This document shows, one piece after another, positions 8,413 to 17,348 of a DNA stretch of 64,000 nucleotides. The translations under genes and the position numbers were made by a program. A model generated the notes under the pieces. The model worked only from the letters and a program-made list of their open reading frames with translations, was not told where the DNA came from and made no database searches. Source of the stretch: UBA940 sp031547885. GTDB lineage: Bacteria; Bacteroidota; Bacteroidia; Bacteroidales; Rikenellaceae. The first letter of the stretch is position 1, and every line of letters begins with the position of its first letter. The stretch covers positions 22,048 to 86,047 of the forward strand of contig JAVBRO010000006.1 of NCBI GenBank assembly GCA_031547885.1. Direction: 5' to 3'.

Positions 8413-8961
8413 TTATTTTGCTTTCGCTTTCGGGCTGCTTTTCTTATCCTTTTTAATAATACCGACCATTTTCTGAAGGAAAACGCTGTTGGGAATGACG
8501 ATCAGTTCGTCCTCCTCGGTACGGATGTGGGTATAAAAAGTGCCGATAATCTCGATCGTGGCCGTGACGGGCATCTCCTTGTCGATCATTTTGATGGTGT
8601 TACCGACACGGTAGGGGGCCGAAAAGAACATCACGATGCCCGCCGTGATATTGCTAAGTATCGACCACTGGGCGAACATCGCGACACCGATGAATGCGAA
8701 CGCCGAGGTCAGACCCAGCACCAGGTTCTGCGGTTTGACGCCCCAGATCATAGCGATCAGCAGTATGAACAGGACATTCCACATAATGGCGACCACATGT
8801 CTGATCTGGCGTACGCGCGGCTGCGACATGTCGGCCATCCTGCCGTACCTCTTGATGAGTTTCTTCGAGACCAATTTGAGCAGCGGCAGCAGCACCAGTG
8901 AGACGGCGGTGGCTATGATCTGCGGCATGTATTGTTTCAGTGTTTCGAGCATCTCCTCCAT
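8413..8961 (-). CDS. Small mechanosensitive channel (MscS family)
   Basis: 182 residues from ATG 8961, chosen because a TATCTTTG box lies 18 bp upstream; longer readings would include that promoter. Three hydrophobic segments are followed by the MscS pore/beta-domain pattern: LGLTSAFAFIGVAMFAQ, SNITAGIVMFFSAPYRVGN, then ELIVIPNSVFLQKMV. The C-terminal cytoplasmic cage domain is very short and ends in a Lys/Ser-rich tail, so this belongs to the small MscS-like group. It would open under membrane tension in the inner membrane. Confidence 0.85.
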   Translation of the reverse strand: MEEMLETLKQYMPQIIATAVSLVLLPLLKLVSKKLIKRYGRMADMSQPRVRQIRHVVAIMWNVLFILLIAMIWGVKPQNLVLGLTSAFAFIGVAMFAQWSILSNITAGIVMFFSAPYRVGNTIKMIDKEMPVTATIEIIGTFYTHIRTEEDELIVIPNSVFLQKMVGIIKKDKKSSPKAKAK

Positions 8962-8979
8962 ATCGAACGTAATTTTGCA

Positions 8980-8987
8980 CAAAGATA
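8980..8987 (-). promoter_or_regulatory. Promoter -7 box (TATCTTTG) of mscS-like gene
   Basis: Matches TAnnTTTG on the minus strand and decides the start at 8961. Confidence 0.6.
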
Positions 8988-9034
8988 CGTAAATTACAAC
9001 AAAAAGGCCGACATCTGCACGACGCCGGCCCTTC

Positions 9035-9066
9035 ATTTCCAAATCTTCAAATTTCCAAATCTTCAA
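9035..9066. repeat. Octamer array (ATTTCCAA / ATCTTCAA alternating, 4 units)
   Basis: Two alternating 8-nt units repeated twice. The array overlaps the stop codon of the CoA-transferase gene by a few bases. Period 8 rather than the period 7 seen elsewhere. Confidence 0.65.
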
Positions 9067-10547
9067 ATTTTGATTTCGGCGTTATGCATGTCGCCGGTCT
9101 CCATGAACGCCTTGTGGAAAGCGAAAGCGTTGTAGAGGTTGACCGGGGTCTGCCCTTTTACGCCTGAGTCGAGGTATGCGCGCAGAAGCGGACGGTAATC
9201 AGGATGCGCCACATTTTCGACGATCTCTTCGGCCCTCTGGCGCGGCGATTTCCCGCGCAGGTCGGCCACGCCGTACTCCGAAATGAGCACCTTGACCGAG
9301 TGTTCGTTCTGGTCGGTGTGAGACACCATCGGGACTATAGCGCTGATATTGCCGCACTTGGCCGTCGAGGGCGTAAGAAATATCGAGAGATATGCGCTGC
9401 GGGTGAAGTCGGCCGAGCCGCCCACGCCGTTCATTATCTTGCTGCCCATAACGTTGGTCGAGTTGATGTTTCCGAAAATGTCGGCTTCGAGGGCGGTGTT
9501 CATTGCGATGATGCCCAGGCGGCGGACGATCTCGGGATTGTTCGAGAATTCAGTCGAGCGGAGCAGTATCCTCTCTTTGAAAAAAGGCAGTTTTTCGTAG
9601 ATATGCTCCATCGTGGGATTGCTGACGGTGAGCGAGCTGCCGCTGGCGAACTTCACACGGCCGGTCTCGAGCATATCGATCACCGCGTCCTGGATAACCT
9701 CGGTGTAGACCTCGAAATCGGGAATGTCGGGACTTTCGCAGAGTGCCGCCAGAACAGCGTTCGCGATATTGCCGACGCCCGACTGGATGGGCAGGAACTC
9801 CGTCGGGATGCGGCCCGCCTTCATCTCCTGGACGAAGAATTTGGCCACGTTCTCGCCGATCTTATGTGTCGTTTCGTCGACCGGCGCGAAACCCGACCCT
9901 TCGTTGGGCAGGTTCGTGTCGACGACGATTATCTTCGCGGGATCGGCCTGGATATACTCCTTGCCTATGCGGTCGGCAACGCCCGTGATGCCGGTGTCGT
10001 GCCTGTGGGGGGGGTCCTGTATCTGCGCCAGGTCGTGTATGCCGCGCAGTTCCTTGGGGTGCCAGCTGTTCAGCTCGACTATGACGGTCTTGGCCAGGCG
10101 GCACAGCGTGGGCATGATCCCCACACCGCAGGTCGGTACGATCTGACCGTCGTCGGTGAGGTCGCAGGCCTCGATGATGGCCACGTCGACCGGACCGTAA
10201 AATCCGTAGCGCAGATCCTGCGCCAGCGTCGAGAGGTGGACGTCGAAATAGGGTATCTCCTCGTTGTTGATCGCGTCGCGCATATCCCTGGTGGTCTGAT
10301 ACGGCGTGCGGAACTTCACAGCTTTGGCCCTTGCCAGCGCACCGTCGATCGAATCGCCGGTCGAGGCTCCCGTGAACATACCCACCTTGAACTCCCTGCC
10401 TGCGGCGTGTTCCTCTTCGGCATACGCGGCCAGCGCGCGTGGGACGGCTTTGGGACATCCTGCGTGTGTGAAACCGCTGAAACCTACGTTGTCATTGTGT
10501 TTGATGAGCCTTGCCGCTTCCTCGGCGGACATCTTTTTTAGGGCCAT
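9063..10547 (-). CDS. Acetyl-CoA hydrolase/transferase family protein (succinyl-CoA:acetate CoA-transferase-like)
   Basis: 494 residues, the usual length for class I CoA-transferases of the Cat1/AarC group. Visible motifs are VGFSGFTHAGCPK at the N-terminus, YTEVIQDAVIDML with the probable catalytic Glu283, the glycine-rich MNGVGGSADFTRSAYLS, and VSEYGVADLRGKS-like residues near the end (ISEYGVADLRGKS). The enzyme moves CoA between acetate, succinate or related acids, a step in acetate/propionate fermentation by gut Bacteroidales. Exact acyl specificity cannot be told. Monocistronic, with a promoter box about 40 bp upstream. Confidence 0.88.
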   Translation of the reverse strand: MALKKMSAEEAARLIKHNDNVGFSGFTHAGCPKAVPRALAAYAEEEHAAGREFKVGMFTGASTGDSIDGALARAKAVKFRTPYQTTRDMRDAINNEEIPYFDVHLSTLAQDLRYGFYGPVDVAIIEACDLTDDGQIVPTCGVGIMPTLCRLAKTVIVELNSWHPKELRGIHDLAQIQDPPHRHDTGITGVADRIGKEYIQADPAKIIVVDTNLPNEGSGFAPVDETTHKIGENVAKFFVQEMKAGRIPTEFLPIQSGVGNIANAVLAALCESPDIPDFEVYTEVIQDAVIDMLETGRVKFASGSSLTVSNPTMEHIYEKLPFFKERILLRSTEFSNNPEIVRRLGIIAMNTALEADIFGNINSTNVMGSKIMNGVGGSADFTRSAYLSIFLTPSTAKCGNISAIVPMVSHTDQNEHSVKVLISEYGVADLRGKSPRQRAEEIVENVAHPDYRPLLRAYLDSGVKGQTPVNLYNAFAFHKAFMETGDMHNAEIKI

Positions 10548-10587
10548 TTCGAGCTGTGTTTTTTTGAGTTAGAACTACATAAAGCCG

Positions 10588-10595
10588 CAAATTTA
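10588..10595 (-). promoter_or_regulatory. Promoter -7 box (TAAATTTG) of CoA-transferase gene
   Basis: Minus-strand TAnnTTTG match about 40 bp upstream of ATG 10547. Confidence 0.55.
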
Positions 10596-10685
10596 TAACA
10601 AAAAGAGTGAATAAAAAAGGATTTTTCGAAATAATTGTTATTTCATTCACAGCACTGAAAGAATTGATGATTACGGGTTGTTAAT

Positions 10686-10870
10686 GTCATCCCGAGTGAG
10701 CCGAATGTATTATGGCTTTTGGTATATCGAACGGTTATATTCGGCGACGAGGGATCTACAAAATAGTTCGGGAGATTGACGCGGATTTAACTATTTGGCA
10801 GATCCCTCGTCGGCAGATGTTAATTCTTTGCCCTTTGCAATCTCACCGGATCTGCCTCGCTCGGGATGAC
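10686..10870. repeat. Cloverleaf intergenic repeat, copy B
   Basis: Outer arm GTCATCCCGAGTGAG with CTCGCTCGGGATGAC; left arm GCCGAAT with ATTCGGC; central arm GACGAGGGATCTAC with AGATCCCTCGTC; right arm GGCAGAT with ATCTGCC. It fills the gap between the CoA-transferase promoter and the alpha/beta hydrolase gene. Confidence 0.85.
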
Positions 10871-10949
10871 TTAATATTGCAACAAGGCGTTTTGCGGGAC
10901 GCGGATTTTTTGCTAAATTGCATGAATTTTAACGTTAAAAACCAAACCG

Positions 10950-12320
10950 ATGAGACGGCTGACCTTACTTTTCGCATTGATAATGAGCGTCGCGGCTCTG
11001 CAGGCGCAGGACATCACGGGTTCGTGGAACGGCAAGGCCGAACTGGGTATACACAGGCTGACGATGGTGTTCCACATCGAAAAAACCGGTGCCGGATACT
11101 CGTCCAAAATGGACAGCCCCGACCAGGGCGTCAAAGGCATCCCGGTCGACCAGACCTCGTTCACGGGCGACACGCTGCGGATCACGATTTCCCGCATCAA
11201 CTTCACATACACCGGCATTCTGAAAGGCGGTGCGATCAAAGGTTCGTTCACCCAGCACGGGGTTACGTTCCCGCTCGATCTGGAGAGGGGCGATATCGTT
11301 CTGAACCGCCCGCAGGAGCCTAAACCGCCCTATCCCTACCGCTCCGAGGATGTGGTTTTTGAAAATAAACAGGCTGGCATCCGGCTTGCTGGAACTCTCA
11401 CGATGCCGTCGGAAGGAAAGAAATTCCCGGCCGTGGTACTGCTGACCGGCAGCGGGGCGCAGAACCGCGACGAGGAGATAATGGGCCACAAGCCGTTCCT
11501 GGTGCTGTCCGACTACCTGACGCGGCAGGGGATCGCCGTGCTGAGGTTCGACGACCGCGGTTTCGGCGAGTCGGGAGGCGATCGCGCTGAGACCACTACG
11601 GCCGATTACGCGACCGATGCATCGGCGGCAATGGACTACCTGCGCACCCGCAAGGAGATCGACAAAAAGAAGATAGGCCTCGCGGGACACAGCGAAGGGG
11701 CTGCCGTAGCTTTCATTACCGCTACAAAGCGCCATGACGCGGCTTTCGTGGTGTCGATGGCAGGGGCGGCGATGCCCGGCGACGAAATTCTCATCCGCCA
11801 GAACCGCGATATCCTCAACGCCGAGCCGAATGTGCCCGAGGGTTATGTCGATTACTATATCGAGACGCTCCGCCGGACCTACGACATAGTGAAAACCAGC
11901 GAGCCGGCGTTCCTGAAGGCTAATGCCGACAGCCTTGCCGGGGTGGTGACGCGCCCGTCGCTCTACTACAAGCAGACGCGCGAACAGATACGGCAGATCT
12001 TCGATCAACTGTCGGAGCCGTGGTTCGTCTTTTTCGTCAGATACGACCCCGCGGAGGATATCCGCCGCGTCACGGTTCCCGTGATGGCGCTCAACGGCAA
12101 CCGCGACCTGCAGGTCAACTCTGCGAACCTCGCCCTGATCGAAATGGCGCTTCGCGAGGCCGGCGTAGAACGCTTCAGCATCAAGGAGTACCCGGGCCTC
12201 AACCACCTTTTCCAGACCTCGCAGAGCGGCCGCATCCAGGAATACGGCCAGATCGAGGAGACCATTTCGCCGCGCGTTCTGGAAGACATCGCCGCGTGGA
12301 TACTGCGGATAACGAAATAG
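10950..12320 (+). CDS. Secreted alpha/beta hydrolase
   Basis: 456 residues with a Sec signal peptide ending near AALQAQ (residue 20). Residues 21-120 form a beta-rich N-terminal domain (ITGSWNGKAELG) often found before this hydrolase type. The catalytic domain shows the nucleophile elbow GHSEG with Ser248, a probable acid in LNGNRDLQV and the histidine in GLNHLF. It would act on esters or peptides in the periplasm or outside. The substrate is unknown, and relatives carry general names such as BAAT/YqeB-like or 'alpha/beta hydrolase'. Stands alone between two repeats. Confidence 0.82.
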   Translation: MRRLTLLFALIMSVAALQAQDITGSWNGKAELGIHRLTMVFHIEKTGAGYSSKMDSPDQGVKGIPVDQTSFTGDTLRITISRINFTYTGILKGGAIKGSFTQHGVTFPLDLERGDIVLNRPQEPKPPYPYRSEDVVFENKQAGIRLAGTLTMPSEGKKFPAVVLLTGSGAQNRDEEIMGHKPFLVLSDYLTRQGIAVLRFDDRGFGESGGDRAETTTADYATDASAAMDYLRTRKEIDKKKIGLAGHSEGAAVAFITATKRHDAAFVVSMAGAAMPGDEILIRQNRDILNAEPNVPEGYVDYYIETLRRTYDIVKTSEPAFLKANADSLAGVVTRPSLYYKQTREQIRQIFDQLSEPWFVFFVRYDPAEDIRRVTVPVMALNGNRDLQVNSANLALIEMALREAGVERFSIKEYPGLNHLFQTSQSGRIQEYGQIEETISPRVLEDIAAWILRITK

Positions 12321-12342
12321 CAGGCGGACTGCATATAAAAAT

Positions 12343-12379
12343 GTCATTCCTAGAGGAGCGTAGCGACGAGGAATCTACC
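12343..12379. repeat. Fragment of cloverleaf repeat, copy C
   Basis: GTCATTCC, then GACGAGGAATCTACC after a shortened arm. Only the left half of the element is present. Confidence 0.6.
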
Positions 12380-12406
12380 TTATAACTAAAAGTATTTTTC
12401 TTTAAA

Positions 12407-12564
12407 CTACTTTTTGACGAACAAAAAGTAGCAAAAATTCGCCCACCTTCCAAAAATCTACTCCGGCTTGCCTAAAATGGTACGCCTTGAGCTAACGCGG
12501 AGCTATCGCACATGGCGACTTCCATTTTAGTCGGCGCCTGCGCTCACGATTTTTGAAAAGTGGG
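12407..12564. repeat. Long interrupted palindrome
   Basis: A hairpin CTACTTTTT/AAAAAGTAG (12407-12431) is followed by nested inverted segments: CCCAC with GTGGG, CAAAAATC with GATTTTTG, and CCTAAAATGG with CCATTTTAG. The whole stretch between the hydrolase and the ABC-F promoter is therefore highly self-complementary. No gene is seen in it. It is unrelated in sequence to the cloverleaf family and may be a second repeat family or a decayed mobile-element end. Confidence 0.6.
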
Positions 12565-12623
12565 AATTCCGTGCAGCGACAGGCTGTTAAAGAGGGTATA
12601 TACTTCAACTAAATTATTTTCGT

Positions 12624-12631
12624 TATCTTTG
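12624..12631 (+). promoter_or_regulatory. Promoter -7 box (TATCTTTG) of ABC-F gene
   Basis: TAnnTTTG match about 175 bp before the ABC-F start, implying a long leader. Confidence 0.6.
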
Positions 12632-12807
12632 TGACCGGTAAGTTCCGTCTGAAGACGGCATTCAACTTACAAAGCGCACTGAAGTCGAACTAACAAAAGT
12701 TTCAATGAGAATTTCCAGATAACAAAGGCGGGCCGCCGGGACCGTCGTGCCGCGCAAAACGGCGAATGCAATTAAACGATTGTGTCCTAAACCTTATTTG
12801 GAATACC
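12632..12807 (+). promoter_or_regulatory. Structured 5' leader of ABC-F gene (possible attenuator)
   Basis: At its start (12639-12669) it forms a hairpin TAAGTTCCGTCT with AGACGG and AACTTA. A five-codon ORF (12705-12722) follows, then a GC-rich hairpin around GGCGGGCCGCC. ABC-F antibiotic-resistance genes are often controlled by leader-peptide attenuation, so this layout suggests induction by ribosome-binding drugs. That is inference; no mechanism is proven by the sequence. Confidence 0.4.
12705..12722 (+). CDS. Possible leader peptide MRISR
   Basis: ATG AGA ATT TCC AGA TAA inside the ABC-F leader. Five residues, followed by GC-rich inverted segments. It might be a regulatory upstream ORF or chance. 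Confidence 0.25.
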   Translation: MRISR

Positions 12808-14412
12808 ATGTCATTGAACCTTCATAATATCTCGTTCGGGTATCCCGCCCGTGAAATCCTTTTTGAAAACGTCAGCCTCTCCGTTGCGGATGGTGAAAAA
12901 GCGTCGCTTATAGGCGACAACGGAACAGGGAAATCCACACTTTTACGTATAATAACCGGGGCGCTGCAGCCGCTCTCGGGCGAAGTTTCGCGTCCGGACA
13001 GCCTATGGTCCGTGCCCCAGCATTTCGGACAGTACGACAGCCTGACCATAGCCGGTGCGCTCGGCATCGACCGGAAACTGCAGGCGCTGGAGTCCATTCT
13101 CGCGGGCAGCATCGCAGAAGAGGATTTCAGCGCCCTCGCCGATGATTGGAATATCATCCAACGTGCCGAAACCGCCCTTCCGGATTGGGACTTATCAGGT
13201 TTCAATCTGGATCGACCCTTTAAGACTTTGAGCGGCGGGGAAAAGACCAAAGTTTTCCTTGCCGGCATCGCCCTGCACGACCCTGCGCTTGTCGTAATGG
13301 ACGAGCCGACCAACCATCTCGACACCGAAGCACGGCAGAAACTCTACACCCTTATTGAAAAAAGCCGCGCGTCGATGCTTATAGTCAGCCACGACCGTAC
13401 CCTTCTAGATCTTATGCAAACGACATGGGAACTGACGGCCCGTGGTGCGGAAAAATTCGGAGGAAATTACACCCGTTACCGCGAGATCCGCGACGCCCGC
13501 CTCGGCGCCCTGTCGCAGCAGATCGGCGAAAAGGAGAAGGCGCTGCGCCAGGCCCGGCAGACCGCCCGTGAGACCATCGAGCGCCAGCAGAAAAGCGAAA
13601 GCCGCGGAGGCCGCAAAGCGGCCGGCGAAGGCATCCCCCGCATTATGATGAAAACACTCAAGGACAGTGCCGCCGCAACGACTGCAAGGCTGAAAGGGGC
13701 GCACTCAGAGAAGGTCGGCGCGGCAGAAGAGGAGCTCCGCGAAAAACGCGCCGAAATGCCCCGCGCGGCCGACATCCGGATCAAACTGTCGGATTCGTCG
13801 CTCCACACGGGCAAAACGCTGGTCGAAGGCCGCGGCGTCAATTTCAGCTACGGCGGCAGGCCGCTCTGGAACGAGCCGTTCGACTTCCGGATCGGGAGCG
13901 GCGAACGGATCGTGATCCGCGGCGGCAACGGAAGCGGCAAAACCACTCTCGCCCGCCTCATCCTGGGCGAACTGCAGCCGACAGAGGGCACAATCACCCG
14001 CGCCGGCGCCCGCATCCTCTACATCGACCAGCAGTATTCGTTTATCGACGACCGTTTGACCGTGGCGCAGCAGGCGGCGGCTTTCAATACCCGAAACCTG
14101 CCGGACCATGTGGTCAAGACCGAGCTTCACCGTTTCCTTTTCCCGGCTGAAACCTGGGACAAGCCGTGCGGCGCGCTGAGCGGCGGCGAGAAGATGAAGC
14201 TGATATTCTGCAGCCTGCTGATCGGCGACAGCGCGCCCGATGTCTTCATACTCGACGAGCCGACCAACAACCTCGACATCCGCAGCCTGGAGCTGATAAC
14301 GGCCGCTCTGAAAGATTACGAAGGGACGGTCATCGTCATTTCGCACGACGCGAAATTCATAGAGGATATCGGGGTTACGAAAGAGCTACTCCCCGGAAAA
14401 ACGGTTTTATAG
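12808..14412 (+). CDS. ABC-F family ATP-binding protein
   Basis: 534 residues from ATG 12808; ATG 12766 is less likely because the family begins at MSLNLHNISFGYP. Two complete ATPase domains and no membrane segments: first Walker A GDNGTGKST, signature LSGGEKTKV, Walker B VVMDEPTNHLD; then a charged linker rich in Glu, Arg and Lys; second Walker A GGNGSGKTT, signature LSGGEKMKL, Walker B FILDEPTNNLD. ABC-F proteins bind the ribosomal E site and act as translation factors or protect the ribosome from antibiotics. The long structured leader favours a resistance-type role, but this is not certain. Confidence 0.85.
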   Translation: MSLNLHNISFGYPAREILFENVSLSVADGEKASLIGDNGTGKSTLLRIITGALQPLSGEVSRPDSLWSVPQHFGQYDSLTIAGALGIDRKLQALESILAGSIAEEDFSALADDWNIIQRAETALPDWDLSGFNLDRPFKTLSGGEKTKVFLAGIALHDPALVVMDEPTNHLDTEARQKLYTLIEKSRASMLIVSHDRTLLDLMQTTWELTARGAEKFGGNYTRYREIRDARLGALSQQIGEKEKALRQARQTARETIERQQKSESRGGRKAAGEGIPRIMMKTLKDSAAATTARLKGAHSEKVGAAEEELREKRAEMPRAADIRIKLSDSSLHTGKTLVEGRGVNFSYGGRPLWNEPFDFRIGSGERIVIRGGNGSGKTTLARLILGELQPTEGTITRAGARILYIDQQYSFIDDRLTVAQQAAAFNTRNLPDHVVKTELHRFLFPAETWDKPCGALSGGEKMKLIFCSLLIGDSAPDVFILDEPTNNLDIRSLELITAALKDYEGTVIVISHDAKFIEDIGVTKELLPGKTVL

Positions 14413-14424
14413 GACTCATCAGAT

Positions 14425-14606
14425 GTCATCCCGAGCGAGTACGATTCGTCAACATACAGCGGGGCAAGACGGTCTATCGTACGACGAGGGACCTACAGAA
14501 TAATTCAATGGATCGAAGCGGGTTGTTTATAAGGCAGATCCCTCGTCTGCAGATATTAACTCCCAATACTTTATAACATCATTTAATCTGCCTCGCTCGG
14601 GATGAC
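14425..14606. repeat. Cloverleaf intergenic repeat, copy D
   Basis: Outer arm GTCATCCCGAGCGAG with CTCGCTCGGGATGAC (perfect complement); left arm GTACGA with TCGTAC; central arm GACGAGGGACCTAC with AGATCCCTCGTC; right arm GCAGAT with ATCTGC. It lies directly after the ABC-F stop. Confidence 0.88.
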
Positions 14607-14700
14607 ATAAAATTAATCGTCGTCATTAAGACTATATTTTGGCAGGAAAATTGATACCTTTATAGGATTACTGCAAATCCTTCAAAAACATAAAACGATT

Positions 14701-15468
14701 ATGAAAAATCTTACAACAATCATTTTCGGAGTGTGTGCGGCGGCGCTCGCTCTGACGGCCTGCCAGCAGAAGCCCGACAAACCGGAATTCGCTTCGATCA
14801 GCAAGACCGAAACTTTCAGGGACGGTGAGGGCACTTTCGAGCTCGACTACCGTTTCGAATACCTTTCGTGGTATTCCGACGAGGCTGTGGCGTCCATTAT
14901 CCGAGGCGCCATGATCACCGACTTCTTCGGCGAGGAATACGCGGATATGGACCCTGAGGAAAGTTCAGTGGCTTTCGACCTGGCGATGGCCGACCAGTAT
15001 GTCACCGGTGAGACCGACACCTATAAATGGAGCGGTTTCATGAAGATCCGTTCGCATCACGACGTCGTGGGTGAACGCCTGGTGGCCTACACGGTCGAAC
15101 AGGAAGAATACATGGGCGGGGCCCACGGGATGGAGACCGTCAAATACTACAATTACGACCTGCGCACCGGCGACCGTCTGACGCTCGACGACGTTTTCAC
15201 CACGATCGGCAAAAACCAGCTCGCCGACAAGATCCAGATGAAGATACTCAAAGACCATCAGAAGGTCAATTGGGACGAATTGGGCGAGGAAGGGTGTTAT
15301 TTTGCCCTTGACAAGGTGCAGCCGACCGAAAATTTCCTGCTGTCTAAAGAGCATATAACGTTCATGTACAATCCCTATGAGATCGCCTGCTTCGCCCAGG
15401 GCCGCACAAAAGTGACGCTTCCGCTCAACGGGCTCGAAGGTTTCAACAAGGATATTCTCGTCAAATAG
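14701..15468 (+). CDS. DUF3298 (RsiV-like) lipoprotein
   Basis: 255 residues. Lipobox LALTAC gives lipidated Cys21. The middle part has YTVEQEEYMGGAHGMETVKYY, followed by DLRTGDRLTLDDVF, the hallmark of the DUF3298/DUF4163 fold shared with RsiV and PdaC. The end has FMYNPYEIACFAQG, also typical. In Gram-positive relatives the domain binds lysozyme or acts with peptidoglycan deacetylases. In Bacteroidetes the function is unknown, and no sigma factor or deacetylase is next to it. Followed by a strong terminator. Confidence 0.8.
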   Translation: MKNLTTIIFGVCAAALALTACQQKPDKPEFASISKTETFRDGEGTFELDYRFEYLSWYSDEAVASIIRGAMITDFFGEEYADMDPEESSVAFDLAMADQYVTGETDTYKWSGFMKIRSHHDVVGERLVAYTVEQEEYMGGAHGMETVKYYNYDLRTGDRLTLDDVFTTIGKNQLADKIQMKILKDHQKVNWDELGEEGCYFALDKVQPTENFLLSKEHITFMYNPYEIACFAQGRTKVTLPLNGLEGFNKDILVK

Positions 15469-15493
15469 GCCGGAACGCTTCCCGATAAAACCC

Positions 15494-15528
15494 ACCGCCG
15501 GACCATATTGCAGTGTCCGGCGGTTTTT
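15494..15528 (+). terminator. Terminator after DUF3298 gene
   Basis: Perfect 10-bp stem ACCGCCGGAC / GTCCGGCGGT followed by TTTT. Confidence 0.85.
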
Positions 15529-15566
15529 GTATATTCGCACCGTATAACCTACTTACAGCGAAGCCC

Positions 15567-16715
15567 ATGAGAACAAGAGCCATGCTCGGCGTGCTGGCCA
15601 TAGCGTGCACCCTGCTTGCCGGATGCCCGAGAAGCAAAACGCCCGCATCGACTTCAGAATCGGCACTCACAGAGACGCTTCCCGACGGCATCGCCGCGGC
15701 ATCCGGAGAAATGCCCCCCGAAGATACCCCCCGGGACAGTTCCGACATCCTCACGCTGATCCCCGACCCCGTATTCCGCGCTTTCTGCCGGTTCAGCATG
15801 GAAAATAAAACCGACACCTATGGCAAAGACGGGATGCTGCCTGCGTGGGACAGCGACGGCGACGGCAAACTCTCGCCCGGAGAGGCCGCCTCTGTAACAT
15901 ATATTAACATCTACAGGGGCCATGACGGCGAAAAAATCTCTTCGCTGACCGGGATAGAGTGTTTTACGGGGCTGACCTACCTGAATTGCGCCGACAATGA
16001 GCTGACGGAAATCGATCTGTCAAAGAACACAAAGTTGACCCACCTGGATTGCAGCTGCAATTACGATAATCTGACAAAACTGGATGTGTCCGGTCTCGCG
16101 GCGCTGACCTACCTGGATTGCAGTTATAATCAACTGGCGGCGTTGGATGTGTCTAAGAACGTAAAACTGGCCAACCTGTATTGCAGCTGCGCGTTGACGG
16201 AACTGGACGTGTCGAATAATCCGGCTCTGGCTTTCCTGAATTGCAAAGACAACCTGCTTGTGGAATTGGATGTAACAAAGAATGCTAAGCTGACCGCCCT
16301 TACCTGCAGCGGAAATCGGTTGACCGCACTGGACGTAACCAAAAATGCGGCGCTTACCAGCCTTGACTGCAAGGAAAATCTGCTGACGGAGCTGGATGTG
16401 GCGAAGAACACAAAACTGACCTACCTGAATTGCGGCGACAACCGGCTGACCGCGTTGGATGTAACCGGTAACAGGGCTCTGGCCCGCCTGGATTGCTATG
16501 GCAATCTGCTGACGGAACTCGATGTGTCGAACAATAGAAAATTGAAAACCGAAGGGCCTTACCTCGGACTGAATTGCAGCGGCAATCCCGGTAACGGTGC
16601 GGCACTGCCTGTGAAGGCGTGGTTCGGCAACGACGCCATACCGGATGATTTCCCCGAAGGCGATTGGGAGTATGACGGGAAAGAGATAAAGATCGATTAC
16701 CGGAGAGCGGATTGA
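15567..16715 (+). CDS. Leucine-rich repeat lipoprotein
   Basis: 382 residues from ATG 15567. Lipobox LLAGC puts the lipid on Cys20. A calcium-loop-like DSDGDGKLSPGE (95-106) precedes about ten LRR units of roughly 21 residues with the pattern LTxLDCSxNxLTxLDVSKN, each with a cysteine at the inner face. The cysteine pattern is the one common in Bacteroidetes and Flavobacteria surface LRR proteins. It probably mediates binding at the cell surface; the partner is unknown. The start codon overlaps nothing. A shared terminator ends the gene. Confidence 0.85.
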   Translation: MRTRAMLGVLAIACTLLAGCPRSKTPASTSESALTETLPDGIAAASGEMPPEDTPRDSSDILTLIPDPVFRAFCRFSMENKTDTYGKDGMLPAWDSDGDGKLSPGEAASVTYINIYRGHDGEKISSLTGIECFTGLTYLNCADNELTEIDLSKNTKLTHLDCSCNYDNLTKLDVSGLAALTYLDCSYNQLAALDVSKNVKLANLYCSCALTELDVSNNPALAFLNCKDNLLVELDVTKNAKLTALTCSGNRLTALDVTKNAALTSLDCKENLLTELDVAKNTKLTYLNCGDNRLTALDVTGNRALARLDCYGNLLTELDVSNNRKLKTEGPYLGLNCSGNPGNGAALPVKAWFGNDAIPDDFPEGDWEYDGKEIKIDYRRAD

Positions 16716-16750
16716 TACGTTTCCCTCCGCGGGAAGAGTTGTGCTTAAAA

Positions 16751-16788
16751 CAAATACAGCCTGACCGATATGGGTCAGGCTGTATTTG
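16751..16788. terminator. Bidirectional terminator
   Basis: Perfect 16-bp inverted repeat (CAAATACAGCCTGACC and complement) around a 6-nt loop, between the convergent LRR and DUF4251 genes. Confidence 0.9.
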
Positions 16789-16805
16789 TTTACTGCGCGT
16801 GGATG

Positions 16806-17348
16806 CTATTCGCCGCTCTTCACTGCTTTAAAATCCGGCTCGAGGTCAACGTTGCCGCTGAACGACATGCCCTGCTTGTTGACCGCATTTATGTTCAGGT
16901 AAGCCTCGCCTGTATTGTAGATCTCGTAGTTGAAAGTATAATCGTCTTCCGAGGTGCGGGCGTTGAACGAAATGACCTGTTGTCCTTTTTTGCCCGTCTG
17001 CGCGGTATAGTCGGTGATCGGAGCCTCGAAACGCAGACCCTCGCCTCCGCCGTACGGGATAGAGTAAGCGCGTCCGAAATAGGGCAGGTAAGATTCCACA
17101 CGGTCGCCTGTCACTGAGACAAAATAGGGAGAGGTCAACGCGAAAGATGGTCCCGACGTAGGGTACGCCCTGTCGAAATCCACCTTGTACATCTTTTTGT
17201 CGAGCATCTGCTGGACGAGTTGCTGGTTCTGGGCATCGGCTGCACTCGTCGATGCCGTTTTGGCGGTCGATTTGGTAGACGACTGTGTCGTCGAGCATGC
17301 TGTCGCCGTCATGCCCGCAAGTGCGATAATAATAAATAACCTTTTCAT
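16806..17348 (-). CDS. DUF4251 lipoprotein
   Basis: 180 residues from ATG 17348 (another ATG lies two codons upstream). Lipobox MTATAC (Cys18). A Ser/Thr/Ala-rich linker is followed by the DUF4251 core: MYKVDFDRAYP, SPYFVSVTGDRVESYLPYFGRAY and PYGGGEGLRFEAPI. This family is restricted to Bacteroidetes and has no known function. Monocistronic. Confidence 0.8.
   Translation of the reverse strand: MKRLFIIIALAGMTATACSTTQSSTKSTAKTASTSAADAQNQQLVQQMLDKKMYKVDFDRAYPTSGPSFALTSPYFVSVTGDRVESYLPYFGRAYSIPYGGGEGLRFEAPITDYTAQTGKKGQQVISFNARTSEDDYTFNYEIYNTGEAYLNINAVNKQGMSFSGNVDLEPDFKAVKSGE

Noticed and set aside
15990..16560. Repeated DNA that could look like a CRISPR or satellite
   Set aside because: The repetition is the roughly 63-nt unit of LRR codons within one intact gene.
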